A stretch of DNA of 64,000 nt from Streptomyces ficellus. Lineage in GTDB: Bacteria; Actinomycetota; Actinomycetes; Streptomycetales; Streptomycetaceae. Location of the stretch: positions 1,302,001 through 1,366,000 of the forward strand of contig NZ_CP034279.1 in NCBI RefSeq assembly GCF_009739905.1. The letters are read 5' to 3'. Both the position numbers and the translations under genes were made by a program. This document shows positions 8,340 through 17,074 of this stretch, piece by piece. Position 1 is the stretch's first letter; each line of letters opens with the position of its first letter. The notes beneath the pieces are model-generated. The model saw nothing but the letters and a program-made list of their open reading frames with translations, was not told the DNA's origin and searched no databases.

Positions 8340-9305
8340 TCAGGGAATGACGACGGTCCGCTGCGCCGAGAAGTCCCCCCAGGTGCCGTCGGGGAGCCTG
8401 GCGCGGAGCTTCGCGGTGTAGCGGGTGCCGGGGCCGTCGGTGACGGTGAAGGTGTACGCGGCCTTCCCCGGGGGCGGCGTCGCGCCCCACACGATGGTGG
8501 TCGCGAACTTCCCGTTGAGGTACAGCTGGTGCTCCTTGACCGGGGCACCGGTGCGGGGCGGGGTCCAGGTCAGGGTGACGCCGCCCTTGCGGGCCGTGGC
8601 GGTGAGGCCCGTCGGGGCGGTGCTCGGACCGGCGCCGGGGGCCGGGGCGGTGGTGACGTCGACCGGCGGGCTGTCTGGCGAGGCGTTGTCGGCGGCGTCG
8701 CGCGCGCGGACCGTGAAGGTGTAGACCGTGCCCGGCCGGAGGTGGGTGACGCGGGCGGTGGTCGCGGTGCCGGGGACGCTGTGCACGCGGGAGTCGGCCT
8801 GGTAGATGTCGTACGCGGTCACGCCGGCGTCGTCCGAGGCGCGCCCCCAGGTGAGCACGGCCTCGTGGGAGCCGGCGGCGGTGCCGCGGAGGGCCGGCGG
8901 GCGGGTCGGGGGCGTCCGGTCGTCGGGCGCGGCGGGCGGCGTGGTGACCGTCGCTGCGGCGCTGGGCGCGGACAGGTTGCCGGCGGCGTCCCGGGCGCGG
9001 ACGGTGAAGCTGTACGCGGTCGAGGGGGCGAGCCGCTCGACGTCGACCATGCGCTTGCCGGCCGGAACCGTCATGACCCTGCGCCCCCGCTGGAGCACCT
9101 CGTACGCCGTGACGGCCCGGTCGTCGGACGAGCGCTCCCACATCACGTGGACGGACGTGGCGCTGCCCGCCTGGGCGGTGACGCCCGAGGGCGTGGACGG
9201 GCGCGCGGTGTCCTTGGAGTCGCCCGCGTCCGCGCCGCCGCCGCACGCGGTGAGCAGGAGGGCGGCGGAAGCGGTCAGCACGGCGGCGGTGAGCGGGCGT
9301 GACAC
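8340..9305 (-). CDS. Secreted lipoprotein with three fibronectin type III domains
   Basis: A 321-residue surface protein. The N-terminus is a lipoprotein signal with a lipobox ending LLLTACGG near residue 23. Three FnIII modules follow: about 38-125 (PSGVTAQAGSATSVHVMWER), 130-225 (VLTWGRASDDAGVTAYDIY) and 230-320 (PTGLTATARKGGVTLTW). There is no catalytic domain, so it is probably a binding or scaffolding lipoprotein. The GTG start at 9305 has GGAGG six bases upstream. It is convergent with aceB and shows no sign of belonging to the purine regulon. Confidence 0.85.
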   Translation of the reverse strand: MSRPLTAAVLTASAALLLTACGGGADAGDSKDTARPSTPSGVTAQAGSATSVHVMWERSSDDRAVTAYEVLQRGRRVMTVPAGKRMVDVERLAPSTAYSFTVRARDAAGNLSAPSAAATVTTPPAAPDDRTPPTRPPALRGTAAGSHEAVLTWGRASDDAGVTAYDIYQADSRVHSVPGTATTARVTHLRPGTVYTFTVRARDAADNASPDSPPVDVTTAPAPGAGPSTAPTGLTATARKGGVTLTWTPPRTGAPVKEHQLYLNGKFATTIVWGATPPPGKAAYTFTVTDGPGTRYTAKLRARLPDGTWGDFSAQRTVVIP

Positions 9306-9402
9306 GATCGGCCTCCACGGGCGACAGGCTATTGGTCCAGACCTGTATGGCACATGGGGCGGACGGGTTTCAAGAGGCGGGACGACCTCAACGGCGTTGC
9401 CG

Positions 9403-11682
9403 TCACGGGGTCTTCGGCAGGGGGCGCCCCTGGCGCAGCGGTCCGGCCGCGTGCGCCGCGAGGGACGCCACCGTGGGGTCGGGGTGGTGTGCGGCGACGC
9501 CTTCGAGGACGCGGAGGGCGGTGCCCCCGCGGGAAGCCGGGCTGTCGGCCCTGACCAGGGCCTCGACGAGGGCGGGGGCGCCGCCGGGCCAGGCCGCCGC
9601 GGCGGCGTCGAAGGCGGCGGGCAGCGCCCGGGGCGGGGTGTCCCGGTCCGGTTCCCCGCCGCTCCGCCCGGCGGCCCGGGCGTGGGTGCGCAGGTCCCGG
9701 CGTCCGTACTCGGCCAGCGTCTCCAGGGTCAGCGCCGCTCGGGCGCCCAGCGGCACGCGCTCGGCGTCGGCGGGGCCGGCCTCGCCGCGGGAGACCAGCA
9801 GCCGGTGGGCGTGGGCCCCGGTGACCGGCCGGGCGAGGGCCGCGCGCAGCGCCTCGGCGGGGACGGCGGCGAGCGCGAAGCGGGCGAAGACGGCGGCCGT
9901 GTCGACCCCGGCGGCCCCGTGGTCCCCGTCCCGGTCCTGGTCCCGTTCCCCGCGCCGGTCGTCCCCGCCCCGGTCCCGGGCCGCCCGGTCGTCGGCGCCC
10001 GCGCCCGTCCCGGCGCCGGCTGCCTCGGCGGCGTCGAGCAGCGCGCTCCAGGCGGTGAGGCCGCGGCCCGCCGTCCACCGCCCGAGGGTGTCGGCCGCGG
10101 TCCGCTCCGGCCAGCTCCGGACGGCGGCGACGACCTCGGCCGCCTCCCACTCGGAGACCTCCTCGGCGTCCGGCACCGCCACGTGACCGGCGCTCAGGAC
10201 GTGCCGCAGGACGGCGCTCCCGAGCGGGGTCAGGCCGTACGCGTCGTCCACCCGGTAGACGCAGCCCGTCGCGGCCAGCCGGTCGACGACGTCCGCCAGG
10301 GCGCGGGCGTGCTCCTCGATCCCGGCCAGTTCCTCGTCGCCGGGGTCCGGGACGCCCAGGAGGGCGGGGAGCAGGTCCCGGGGCGGCATCTCGTACGGCT
10401 CGTGCGCCGGCCGGTCCGGCCCGCGCTCGGGGACCTCCACGGGCGCGTCCTCCAGTTCCGGGTCGACCGGCAGGTCGCCGTTCTCCGCGGCCTTGCGCAC
10501 GACGGAGTCGGCGGTGCCGCCCCGCTCGTAGAGCGCGTACAGCAGGTGCGCGGCGTCCTGCGCGTACTCCGAGTCGGAGGTGGAGCCGATGTCCTCGACC
10601 ACGGCGGCCAGGATGTCGGCGGCGAGCTCGGTCAGCTCCTCCGGGGTACCGTCGGTCCATACGGTGGCGGCGGCGCCGTCGAAGCAGCGTTCGGCGAGTT
10701 CGTGCGGGACGTCGTCGGAGCCGGCGGCCAGCGCGGCCGGGAGCGGGGCCGCGTGCAGCAGTGCCCCGATCTCCTCCGGGGCGGGCGGCGCGGGCGGCGG
10801 CGGGAGGGGCCGGCGGGAGTCGCCGTAGTAGTCGAGGTGTTCGCCGAGCAGCCGGTCCGCGAGGGCGAAGTGGGGGATCGACTCGGGGCCCGGCGCGAGG
10901 CCGGCGTGGGGGCCGTCCGGTCCGGCGAGCGCGGCGGCGAGCCCGTCGGCCGTCCAGCGGTCGCTCAGCGCGGCCGCGATCCGCTCCAGCTCGGCGGGCA
11001 GGGCCTCGTCGGGCCGGTCCGCCCCCAGGGGCCCGCCGGGCAGCAGCGGGCCGGCCGGCGAGGGCTCCTCGACGTCGCGGGCGAAGGCGGCGAGCAGCGT
11101 CTCGCCGAGTTGCGCGCGGGCGGTGAAGGTGCGGGCGGCGACGTCGGAGCGGTGCAGGGGCGCGGGGAGCGCGGGCCGTTCGGCGTGCGGGGTGTCCTCG
11201 TGGGCGGCGAGCCACGCCCGTACGGCGGCGGGGTCGTCCGCGTCGGCCCCGTCGGCGCGCAGCAGGGACGCGTACCAGCGCGGCCAGGTGAGGTTCCACG
11301 GGTCGGCCATGGCCCGGCGGAACTCCGGCAGGGCGTCCTCGATCGCGGCGAGCAGCCGGGCGTGCCGCTTGGTGTTCAGGCGCCCGGCCGCCCGGGCCCG
11401 GTCGGCGAGCGCGACGAGCACCTCGGGCACGGCGTCGGTCTCCTCCGGGCCGGCCCACAGCAGGGCGGGCAGGTCCTCGTGGAGCACGGGGCCCAGCAGC
11501 CGCGCGGTCGGCTCGGGCACGCCGGTCCTGCGCTCGGCTCCGCGGAGGGCGAGCAGCGTCAGGACGGCGTCGGCGGCGCGTGGGGGCAGGGGGGCTTCGC
11601 CGCGGGCCTCCCGTTCCTCGTCCGCCCGGCTCAGGAAGTCGTCGAGTCCGGTGTTCAGCGCAGGGGTACGGATCACGGTCAC
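9403..11682 (-). CDS. Large hypothetical protein, function not recognised
   Basis: A 759-residue Ala/Asp/Glu-rich protein that I do not recognise. There is no signal peptide or transmembrane segment. It is mostly predicted helix, with conserved-looking stretches PWNLTWPRWYASLLRADG (about 150), DAAHLLYALYERGGTADSVV (about 390) and AYGLTPLGSAVLRHVL (about 500). The last resembles the short helix-loop seen in plasmid-type winged-helix proteins, but this is weak. A charged low-complexity insert of Arg/Asp repeats lies near residues 605-640. GTG 11682 is the first good start after a divergent promoter gap; the frame is open further upstream. The high GC at third positions makes it a genuine gene. 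Confidence 0.75.
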   Translation of the reverse strand: MTVIRTPALNTGLDDFLSRADEEREARGEAPLPPRAADAVLTLLALRGAERRTGVPEPTARLLGPVLHEDLPALLWAGPEETDAVPEVLVALADRARAAGRLNTKRHARLLAAIEDALPEFRRAMADPWNLTWPRWYASLLRADGADADDPAAVRAWLAAHEDTPHAERPALPAPLHRSDVAARTFTARAQLGETLLAAFARDVEEPSPAGPLLPGGPLGADRPDEALPAELERIAAALSDRWTADGLAAALAGPDGPHAGLAPGPESIPHFALADRLLGEHLDYYGDSRRPLPPPPAPPAPEEIGALLHAAPLPAALAAGSDDVPHELAERCFDGAAATVWTDGTPEELTELAADILAAVVEDIGSTSDSEYAQDAAHLLYALYERGGTADSVVRKAAENGDLPVDPELEDAPVEVPERGPDRPAHEPYEMPPRDLLPALLGVPDPGDEELAGIEEHARALADVVDRLAATGCVYRVDDAYGLTPLGSAVLRHVLSAGHVAVPDAEEVSEWEAAEVVAAVRSWPERTAADTLGRWTAGRGLTAWSALLDAAEAAGAGTGAGADDRAARDRGGDDRRGERDQDRDGDHGAAGVDTAAVFARFALAAVPAEALRAALARPVTGAHAHRLLVSRGEAGPADAERVPLGARAALTLETLAEYGRRDLRTHARAAGRSGGEPDRDTPPRALPAAFDAAAAAWPGGAPALVEALVRADSPASRGGTALRVLEGVAAHHPDPTVASLAAHAAGPLRQGRPLPKTP

Positions 11683-11815
11683 TCGGGGAGCGTATGGTCC
11701 GCGTCCGGCCCGGCGCCGCTCGCGCACGGCCGGGGTAGCCCGATCAGGCGATGCCGTTGTCAGTGGGGTGCGCTTCACTGGATCCATCACTCTCCGTGAC
11801 CATGTTGGGGGGATC

Positions 11816-12418
11816 ATGACGGGGCGTCTGACGTATGTGACGTTCACCGGGCTGCGGGAGCGCGGGTGGACGGACGGGATGGTGCGGGAACTGCTGGGAG
11901 AGCCGGACGTGCAGGGCCGGGACCCGCGGCGGTGGTCGGTCGCGCCGGTGCGGCTGTTCCTGCTGGCGCGGGTGGAGGCGGTGGAGCGGACACCGGAGTT
12001 CGCGGCGTGCTCGGCGGCCGCCGGGCGCGGCGGGGCGGCGGCCCGGGCGGGGGCGGAGCGCCGGAGGCAGGCGGTTCTGGCGGCGTTGCGGGCGGAGCCG
12101 ATCCGGGTGCCGAGGCTGCCGCGGGCGGAGCTGGAGCGCCGCGCGGTCCGGCACCGCCGGCTGGTGTCGGGCGAGCCCCCGGGCGGTGGCGGCGGCCCGG
12201 GGCCGGGGGCGGTGCGGCCCGGGTCTCCCGGGGCGTTGGCGGCGTGGCAGGTGGACTACCTGCGGCATGTGCTGAGCCGGTACGACGCGCTGCTGGACGG
12301 CCTCTTCGGGGCGACCGGGAGGGCGGAGGCCGAGCGGCTGCTGCGGGAGCGGGTGTACGGGGCGATCGCCCGGGCGTACCCGTGGCTGGCGGCGGAGTGC
12401 GGGCGGAGGGCGCGGTGA
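11816..12418 (+). CDS. Hypothetical basic protein
   Basis: A 200-residue Arg-rich protein of unknown function. It begins MTGRLTYVTFTGLRERGWT and contains VRLFLLARVEAVERTPEF, a Gly/Pro-rich break, and WQVDYLRHVLSRYDALLDGL. No known motif was found. GGGGGG lies just upstream of the ATG. It is divergent from the 759-residue protein and followed after 84 bases by the TIGR03086 gene on the same strand. Confidence 0.6.
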   Translation: MTGRLTYVTFTGLRERGWTDGMVRELLGEPDVQGRDPRRWSVAPVRLFLLARVEAVERTPEFAACSAAAGRGGAAARAGAERRRQAVLAALRAEPIRVPRLPRAELERRAVRHRRLVSGEPPGGGGGPGPGAVRPGSPGALAAWQVDYLRHVLSRYDALLDGLFGATGRAEAERLLRERVYGAIARAYPWLAAECGRRAR

Positions 12419-12502
12419 GGGCCGACGATGAGATTCCGGGCCCGTCGCGGTCTGCCCACGGGACGTACCGAAGACGTACGGACGGACACCTACGGAGAGA
12501 AC

Positions 12503-13087
12503 ATGATCGATCTTGGACCCGCGACCCTCGGGGTGACGCGGCTGCTGGACGCCGTCGGGGACGACCGGCTGGACGGCCCGACGCCCTGCCCCGACTACAC
12601 CGTGCGGGACATCCTCGCCCACCTGGAGGGGCTGGCGGTCGCCTTCCGCGACGCCGCGGGGAAGGACCTCGGGCCCACCACGGACACGGATCCGGGGACC
12701 GGTCTGCCGCCGCTCACGGAGGACTGGCGCACCGCGCTCCCCCGCCGGCTCGACGAGCTCGCCGCCGCCTGGCGCGCCCCGGAGGCGTGGGAGGGCACCA
12801 CGCGGGCCGGCGGGGTGACCCTGCCCGGGGAGGTGGCCGGGCTGGTCGCGCTGAACGAGGTGCTGATCCACGGCTGGGACCTCGCCCGGGCGACCGGCCA
12901 GGGGTACGCCCCGGACGAGGCGTCCCTGGAGATCTCGTACGCCTTCCTCGCCCCGGGCGCGGACGACCCCGCCGAGCGCGGCCCGTTCGGCCCCCCGATG
13001 CCGGTGGCCGACGGGGCGCCCCTGCTCGACCGGGTGATCGGCCTCAGCGGCCGGCGACCGGACTGGCGTCCGGGGGTGGCCGCGTGA
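12503..13087 (+). CDS. TIGR03086-type metal-binding DinB-like protein
   Basis: A 194-residue protein of the mycothiol-dependent maleylpyruvate isomerase N-terminal/DinB superfamily, TIGR03086 branch. Hallmarks are PTPCPDYTVRDILAHLEGLA (about 27-46) with its metal-ligand His, and ALNEVLIHGWDLARATGQ (about 115-133) with a second His. Members form a four-helix bundle, and their substrates are mostly unknown. ATG 12503 has GGAGA five bases upstream; the longer frame beginning at 12428 has no ribosome site. It may be co-transcribed with the gene at 11816. Confidence 0.8.
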   Translation: MIDLGPATLGVTRLLDAVGDDRLDGPTPCPDYTVRDILAHLEGLAVAFRDAAGKDLGPTTDTDPGTGLPPLTEDWRTALPRRLDELAAAWRAPEAWEGTTRAGGVTLPGEVAGLVALNEVLIHGWDLARATGQGYAPDEASLEISYAFLAPGADDPAERGPFGPPMPVADGAPLLDRVIGLSGRRPDWRPGVAA

Positions 13088-13132
13088 AAACCGGATGAGC
13101 GGTGCGGGGGCGCCGTGCCATGCTCCGGAACC

Positions 13133-13720
13133 ATGGCACGCCCTCCCCGACCCAGTCTGTACATCTCCGTCGACATCGAGGCCGACGGTCCCATCCCCGG
13201 GCCGTACTCGATGCTGAGCATCGGGGCGGCGGTGGCGGGCCGGCAGGACGCCGACGCGTACACGGCGGCCGACCCGCAGGCGCGCACGTTCTACCGGGAG
13301 CTGCGGCCCATCAGCGAGGACTTCGTCCCCGAGGCGCTCGCGGTGAGCGGCCTGGACCGGGCGCGGCTGCTGCGTGAGGGCGCCGAACCGAAGGCCGTCC
13401 TGTACGAGTTCAGCGCCTGGGTGCGGAGGGTGAGCGGGGACGCCCAGCCGGTCATGTGCGGCTATCCGGCCGCGTACGACTGGACGTTCCTGTACTGGTA
13501 CCTGATGCGGTTCACGGGCGCGAGCCCCTTCGGCCACTCCGGCTGCATGGACATGAAGACGCTGTACGCCACCAAGGCGCGTCTGCCGCTCCGGGCCGTG
13601 GCCAAGCGGACGATGCCGCCCGAGCTGCTGTCCCGACGGCGCCACACGCACCACGCCCTGGACGACGCCATCGAGCAGGCGGAACTCTTCAGCAACCTGA
13701 TGGCGTGGCCGGGGGCTTGA
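13133..13720 (+). CDS. DEDD-family 3'-5' exonuclease
   Basis: A 195-residue RNase H-fold exonuclease. The DxE catalytic pair is in YISVDIEADGPIPGPYSML near residue 13, the middle aspartate in CGYPAAYDWTFLYWYL, and the final HxAxxDA in HHALDDAIEQAELF. This is the Exo I to III layout of DEDDh nucleases. The protein is a stand-alone domain, shorter than polymerase-linked proofreading subunits and closer to small 3' exoribonucleases. ATG 13133 lies 45 bases after the previous stop, with only a weak CGGA upstream. A strong bidirectional hairpin follows. Confidence 0.82.
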   Translation: MARPPRPSLYISVDIEADGPIPGPYSMLSIGAAVAGRQDADAYTAADPQARTFYRELRPISEDFVPEALAVSGLDRARLLREGAEPKAVLYEFSAWVRRVSGDAQPVMCGYPAAYDWTFLYWYLMRFTGASPFGHSGCMDMKTLYATKARLPLRAVAKRTMPPELLSRRRHTHHALDDAIEQAELFSNLMAWPGA

Positions 13721-13844
13721 AGCCGGGGGCCGGATGACGGCCGAGCCTGAACTCGGGGGCTTGGTGCCGGGTCGTGTCCGGGGCCCGACCTCGGTGTTTG
13801 TGCTGGCGCCCTGAGGCTGGGGCCGAGCCCACGCCCCCGACGCG

Positions 13845-13889
13845 CGGCGGGCGCGTACGGCACCCCGTCGGTGCCGTACGCGCCCGCCG
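13845..13889. terminator. Strong bidirectional terminator
   Basis: A perfect 20-bp inverted repeat (13845-13864 against 13870-13889) with a five-base loop CCGTC. It separates the exonuclease gene from the convergent NCS2 permease gene. It is one of the most stable hairpins in the window. Confidence 0.85.
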
Positions 13890-13900
13890 GGCCGGGGCGG

Positions 13901-15358
13901 TCAGTGCGCCGGGGCCGGCTTCGCGGTGCGGGTTTCGGAGATCTCCTCGCCGGGTTCCATCGGGGCGGTGACCTCGTCGGCGTCGCGGCCTCCTTTGCCC
14001 AGGTGGTTGAAGACCAGGTTGAGCAGGACGGCGGCGACGCAGCCGGTGGAGATGCCGGAGTCGAGGATGATCTTCGCGGTCTCCGGGAACGCGTGGTAGA
14101 ACTCCGGCGCCGTGATGGGGATGATGCCCACGGCCAGTGAGACGGCCACGATCAGGACGTTGTTGTCCTTCTCCAGACCGGCCTTGACCAGCGTCTGGAT
14201 GCCGCTCGCGGCGACCGAGCCGAAGAGGACGACGCCCGCGCCGCCCAGCACCGGGCGCGGGACGACCGAGATCAGCGAGGCGGCGACCGGGGAGAGGCCC
14301 ATGAGGACCAGGAAGCCGCCGCCCGCGGCGACGACGAACCGGCTGCGGATCCTCGTCATGGCGACGAGCCCGATGTTCTGGGCGAAGGCGCTGCACATGA
14401 AGCCGTTGAACAGCGGGCTGATCGCCGAGCCGAGGGTGTCGGCGCGCAGGCCGGCGGCGATGGTCTTCTCGTCGGCGGGCCGTTCGACGATCTCGCCGAG
14501 CGCGAGCATGTCGGCGGTCGACTCGGTCATCGACACCAGCATCACCACGCACATGGAGATGATCGCGGCGAGGGCGAACTGCGGGGCGCCGAAGTGGAAC
14601 GGTGTCGGGAAGCCGACGATGTCCGCCTCCGTGACCGGGCTGAAGTCGGTGGCGCCGAAGGGTATGGCGATGAGCGTGCCCAGCACCAGGCCTATCAGTA
14701 CGGCGATCTGCTTGACGAAGCCGCGGGTGAAGCGCCGGAGCACCAGGACCAGCACCAGGGTGATCGCCGCGAGGGAGAGGTAGGTGGTCGAACCGTAGTC
14801 GTCCGCCGCCGGATTGGGGCCCTGCGCCCAGCCGAACGCGACCGGCAGCAGGGAGACACCTATCAGGGTGATGACGGTGCCGGTGACGACCGGCGGGAAG
14901 AAGCGGACCAGCTTGCTGAAGTAGGGCGCGGCGATGAAGCCCAGCAGGCCCGCGACGATGATCGCCCCGAAGATGACCGGGAGCGCGTCGGCCTTGTCGT
15001 CGGTGGTGTCGATGATGGCGAGCATGGGGGCGACACCGGCGAAGGTGACGCCGTTGACGAACGGGAGCCGTGCGCCGATCTTCCAGACGCCGAGGGTCTG
15101 GAGGAAGGTGGCGAGGCCCGCTGTGAAGAGGCTCGCGCCGGTGAGGAAGGTGAGTTCGGTGCCGGACAGCCCCACGGCCGCGCCGACGATCAGCGGCGGG
15201 GCCACCACGCCCGCGTACATGGCGGCCACGTGCTGGAGGCCGCTGGTGAACATCTTCAGGGGCGGGAGCGTCTCGTCGACCGGATGCTTCCGGTCCGCCG
15301 GGGCGGCTCCTGCGTCGGTGGCGTCTTCGTCGTTGCGAAACCTGGGCTTGGCGGCCAC
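13901..15358 (-). CDS. NCS2-family purine/uracil permease (first copy)
   Basis: A 485-residue integral membrane nucleobase symporter with about 14 membrane segments. NCS2 hallmarks visible are GLQHVAAMYAGVVAPPLIVG (about 40-60), the substrate-site region MTESTADMLALGEI, and GFMCSAFAQNIGLVAMTRIRSR. It presumably imports xanthine, urate or a related purine for the oxidation pathway encoded just upstream on the same strand. GTG 15358 has GGAGG nine bases upstream. It is the last gene of the minus-strand purine operon but is separated from the deaminase by 270 bases and a strong hairpin, so it may be expressed at a different level. Confidence 0.92.
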   Translation of the reverse strand: MAAKPRFRNDEDATDAGAAPADRKHPVDETLPPLKMFTSGLQHVAAMYAGVVAPPLIVGAAVGLSGTELTFLTGASLFTAGLATFLQTLGVWKIGARLPFVNGVTFAGVAPMLAIIDTTDDKADALPVIFGAIIVAGLLGFIAAPYFSKLVRFFPPVVTGTVITLIGVSLLPVAFGWAQGPNPAADDYGSTTYLSLAAITLVLVLVLRRFTRGFVKQIAVLIGLVLGTLIAIPFGATDFSPVTEADIVGFPTPFHFGAPQFALAAIISMCVVMLVSMTESTADMLALGEIVERPADEKTIAAGLRADTLGSAISPLFNGFMCSAFAQNIGLVAMTRIRSRFVVAAGGGFLVLMGLSPVAASLISVVPRPVLGGAGVVLFGSVAASGIQTLVKAGLEKDNNVLIVAVSLAVGIIPITAPEFYHAFPETAKIILDSGISTGCVAAVLLNLVFNHLGKGGRDADEVTAPMEPGEEISETRTAKPAPAH

Positions 15359-15471
15359 GTGGGTTCCTCCGGTCGGTTACACGTGCTGTGGGACGTGGAT
15401 TTCAGGGAGGTGCTGCAGGTGTTGCGCCCGGGGGGTGTGTCGTCCAGGGGACCGACACCCTTCACCGTTCC

Positions 15472-15511
15472 GGGGGGTGCGTACCTCATTGCGGTACGGC
15501 ACCCCCCGGTC
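15472..15511. terminator. Hairpin between deaminase and first permease
   Basis: CCGGGGGGTGCGTACC (15472-15487) pairs with GGTAC plus GCACCCCCCGG (15495-15511), leaving one bulged G and a seven-base loop. It lies downstream of the deaminase stop on the minus strand. It probably terminates or attenuates the uraD-to-deaminase transcript. Confidence 0.75.
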
Positions 15512-15628
15512 CGGCTGCCGCGGACCCCGCTCGGGTCCACGGCGACCGGTCGAGGGCCGTCCCCCTCGACCGGACTTCGTGGATCGCCCACCGCGCGTGG
15601 AGCGCGGGCGGCGATGTGCGCCCGGGGC

Positions 15629-17029
15629 TCAGCCCTGGGCGGCGATCCGGGCGAGGCGCTGGGCCTCTTCCCGGGTGGAGCGCGCGATGGCGTCCTCGTC
15701 GACGGTGAGCAGGCGGTCGTTCTCGACGATCTGCTTGCCGTTGACGAACGACGCGGTGACCGGGGCCGCCGCGCCGAAGACGAGTGCGGTCACCGGGTCG
15801 GCGATGGAGGCGTGGGCGAGCGTGTCCAGCTTCCACAGCACCAGGTCGGCGAGCTTGCCCGCCTCGAGGGAGCCGATCTGCGTGGCCCGGCCGAGGACCT
15901 GGGCGCCGCCGAACGTACCGAGGCGCAGGGCCTGCCGTGCGTTCAGGGCGGCCTCGCGGTGCACACTGTTGAGGCGGTTGATCAGCAGCGCGTTGCGCAG
16001 CTCGGTGTGGAGCTCGCCGGACTCGTTGGAGGCGGTGCCGTCGACGCCGAGGCCGACCGGGACGCCGGCCTTGAGCATGTCCGGTACGCGCGCGATGCCG
16101 GCGGCGAGGCGGGCGTTGGACGACGGGCAGTGGGCGACACCGGTCCTCGTCCGGGCGAAGGCCTCGATGTCGGAGTCGTTCATGTGGACGCAGTGCGCCA
16201 TCCACACGTCCTCGCCGAGCCAGCCGGTGGACTCGAAGTAGTCGGTCGGGCCCATGCCGAACAGTTCCTTGCAGAACTGCTCCTCCTCCACGGTCTCCGA
16301 GCCGTGGGTGTGCAGCCGGACGCCGAGGCGGCGGGCCAGCTCGGCACCCTGCTTGAGCAGTTCGGTGGAGACGGAGAACGGGGAGCAGGGGGCGACGGCG
16401 ACCTGCGTCATGGCGTCGAAGGAGGCGTCGTGGTGCTTCTTGACGGTCTCCTCGGTGGCGGCGAGGGCGCCTTCGAGGGTCTCGACGGCGAAGTCCGGGG
16501 GCAGGCCGCCGTCCTTCTCGCTGCGGTCCATGGAGCCGCGGGCCAGGGTGAAGCGGACGCCCATCTCGGAGGCGGCCTTGATGATGGCGCCGGACAGGTC
16601 GCCGGAGTCCTTGGGGAACACGTAGTGGTGGTCCATGGCGGTGGTGACGCCGCCGCGGGCCATCATGGCCAGCGAGCCCTGGGCCGCCGAGTACCCCATC
16701 TGCTCGTCGATGCGCGCCCACGTCGGGTAGAGGGCGACGAGCCAGTTGAAGAGGTTGTGGTCGGTGGCCAGGCCACGGGTGATCCACTGGTAGAAGTGGT
16801 GGTGGGTGTTGATGAGGCCGGGGGTGACGAGGTGGCCGGTGGCGTCGATGCGCCGGACCACGTTCTCCAGGTTGGCGGGGGCCTTGCCCGCCCCGACCGA
16901 CTCGATCCTGTTGTCCGCGATGACGAGGTGGCCCGAGGCGTACTCGGTGTCGTTCGCGTCGACGGTCGCGATCGCGCAGTTCTCGATCACGATGCGCTGG
17001 GTGGCGCTCTGGGCTGCCGAAGGTGCCAT
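15629..17029 (-). CDS. 8-oxoguanine deaminase (amidohydrolase)
   Basis: Zn-dependent amidohydrolase that deaminates 8-oxoguanine to urate, or possibly a closely related purine. The protein has 466 residues. Ligand motifs in order are INTHHHFYQWITRGLATDHN (about 70-90), HTHGSETVEEEQF, WMAHCVHMNDSDI, GVAHCPSSNARL and GLGVDGTASNE. This HHH/EEQF/CVHMND pattern is that of 8-oxoguanine deaminases rather than classic guanine deaminase. Its place between two NCS2 permeases and beside urate oxidase supports production of urate. The ATG follows GAAGGAAG; a GTG twelve codons upstream (17065) is less likely. Confidence 0.85.
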   Translation of the reverse strand: MAPSAAQSATQRIVIENCAIATVDANDTEYASGHLVIADNRIESVGAGKAPANLENVVRRIDATGHLVTPGLINTHHHFYQWITRGLATDHNLFNWLVALYPTWARIDEQMGYSAAQGSLAMMARGGVTTAMDHHYVFPKDSGDLSGAIIKAASEMGVRFTLARGSMDRSEKDGGLPPDFAVETLEGALAATEETVKKHHDASFDAMTQVAVAPCSPFSVSTELLKQGAELARRLGVRLHTHGSETVEEEQFCKELFGMGPTDYFESTGWLGEDVWMAHCVHMNDSDIEAFARTRTGVAHCPSSNARLAAGIARVPDMLKAGVPVGLGVDGTASNESGELHTELRNALLINRLNSVHREAALNARQALRLGTFGGAQVLGRATQIGSLEAGKLADLVLWKLDTLAHASIADPVTALVFGAAAPVTASFVNGKQIVENDRLLTVDEDAIARSTREEAQRLARIAAQG

Positions 17030-17074
17030 GGTGCTTCCTTCTTCTGTCAGTGGCGGTGTGGGCACGGCAGGACC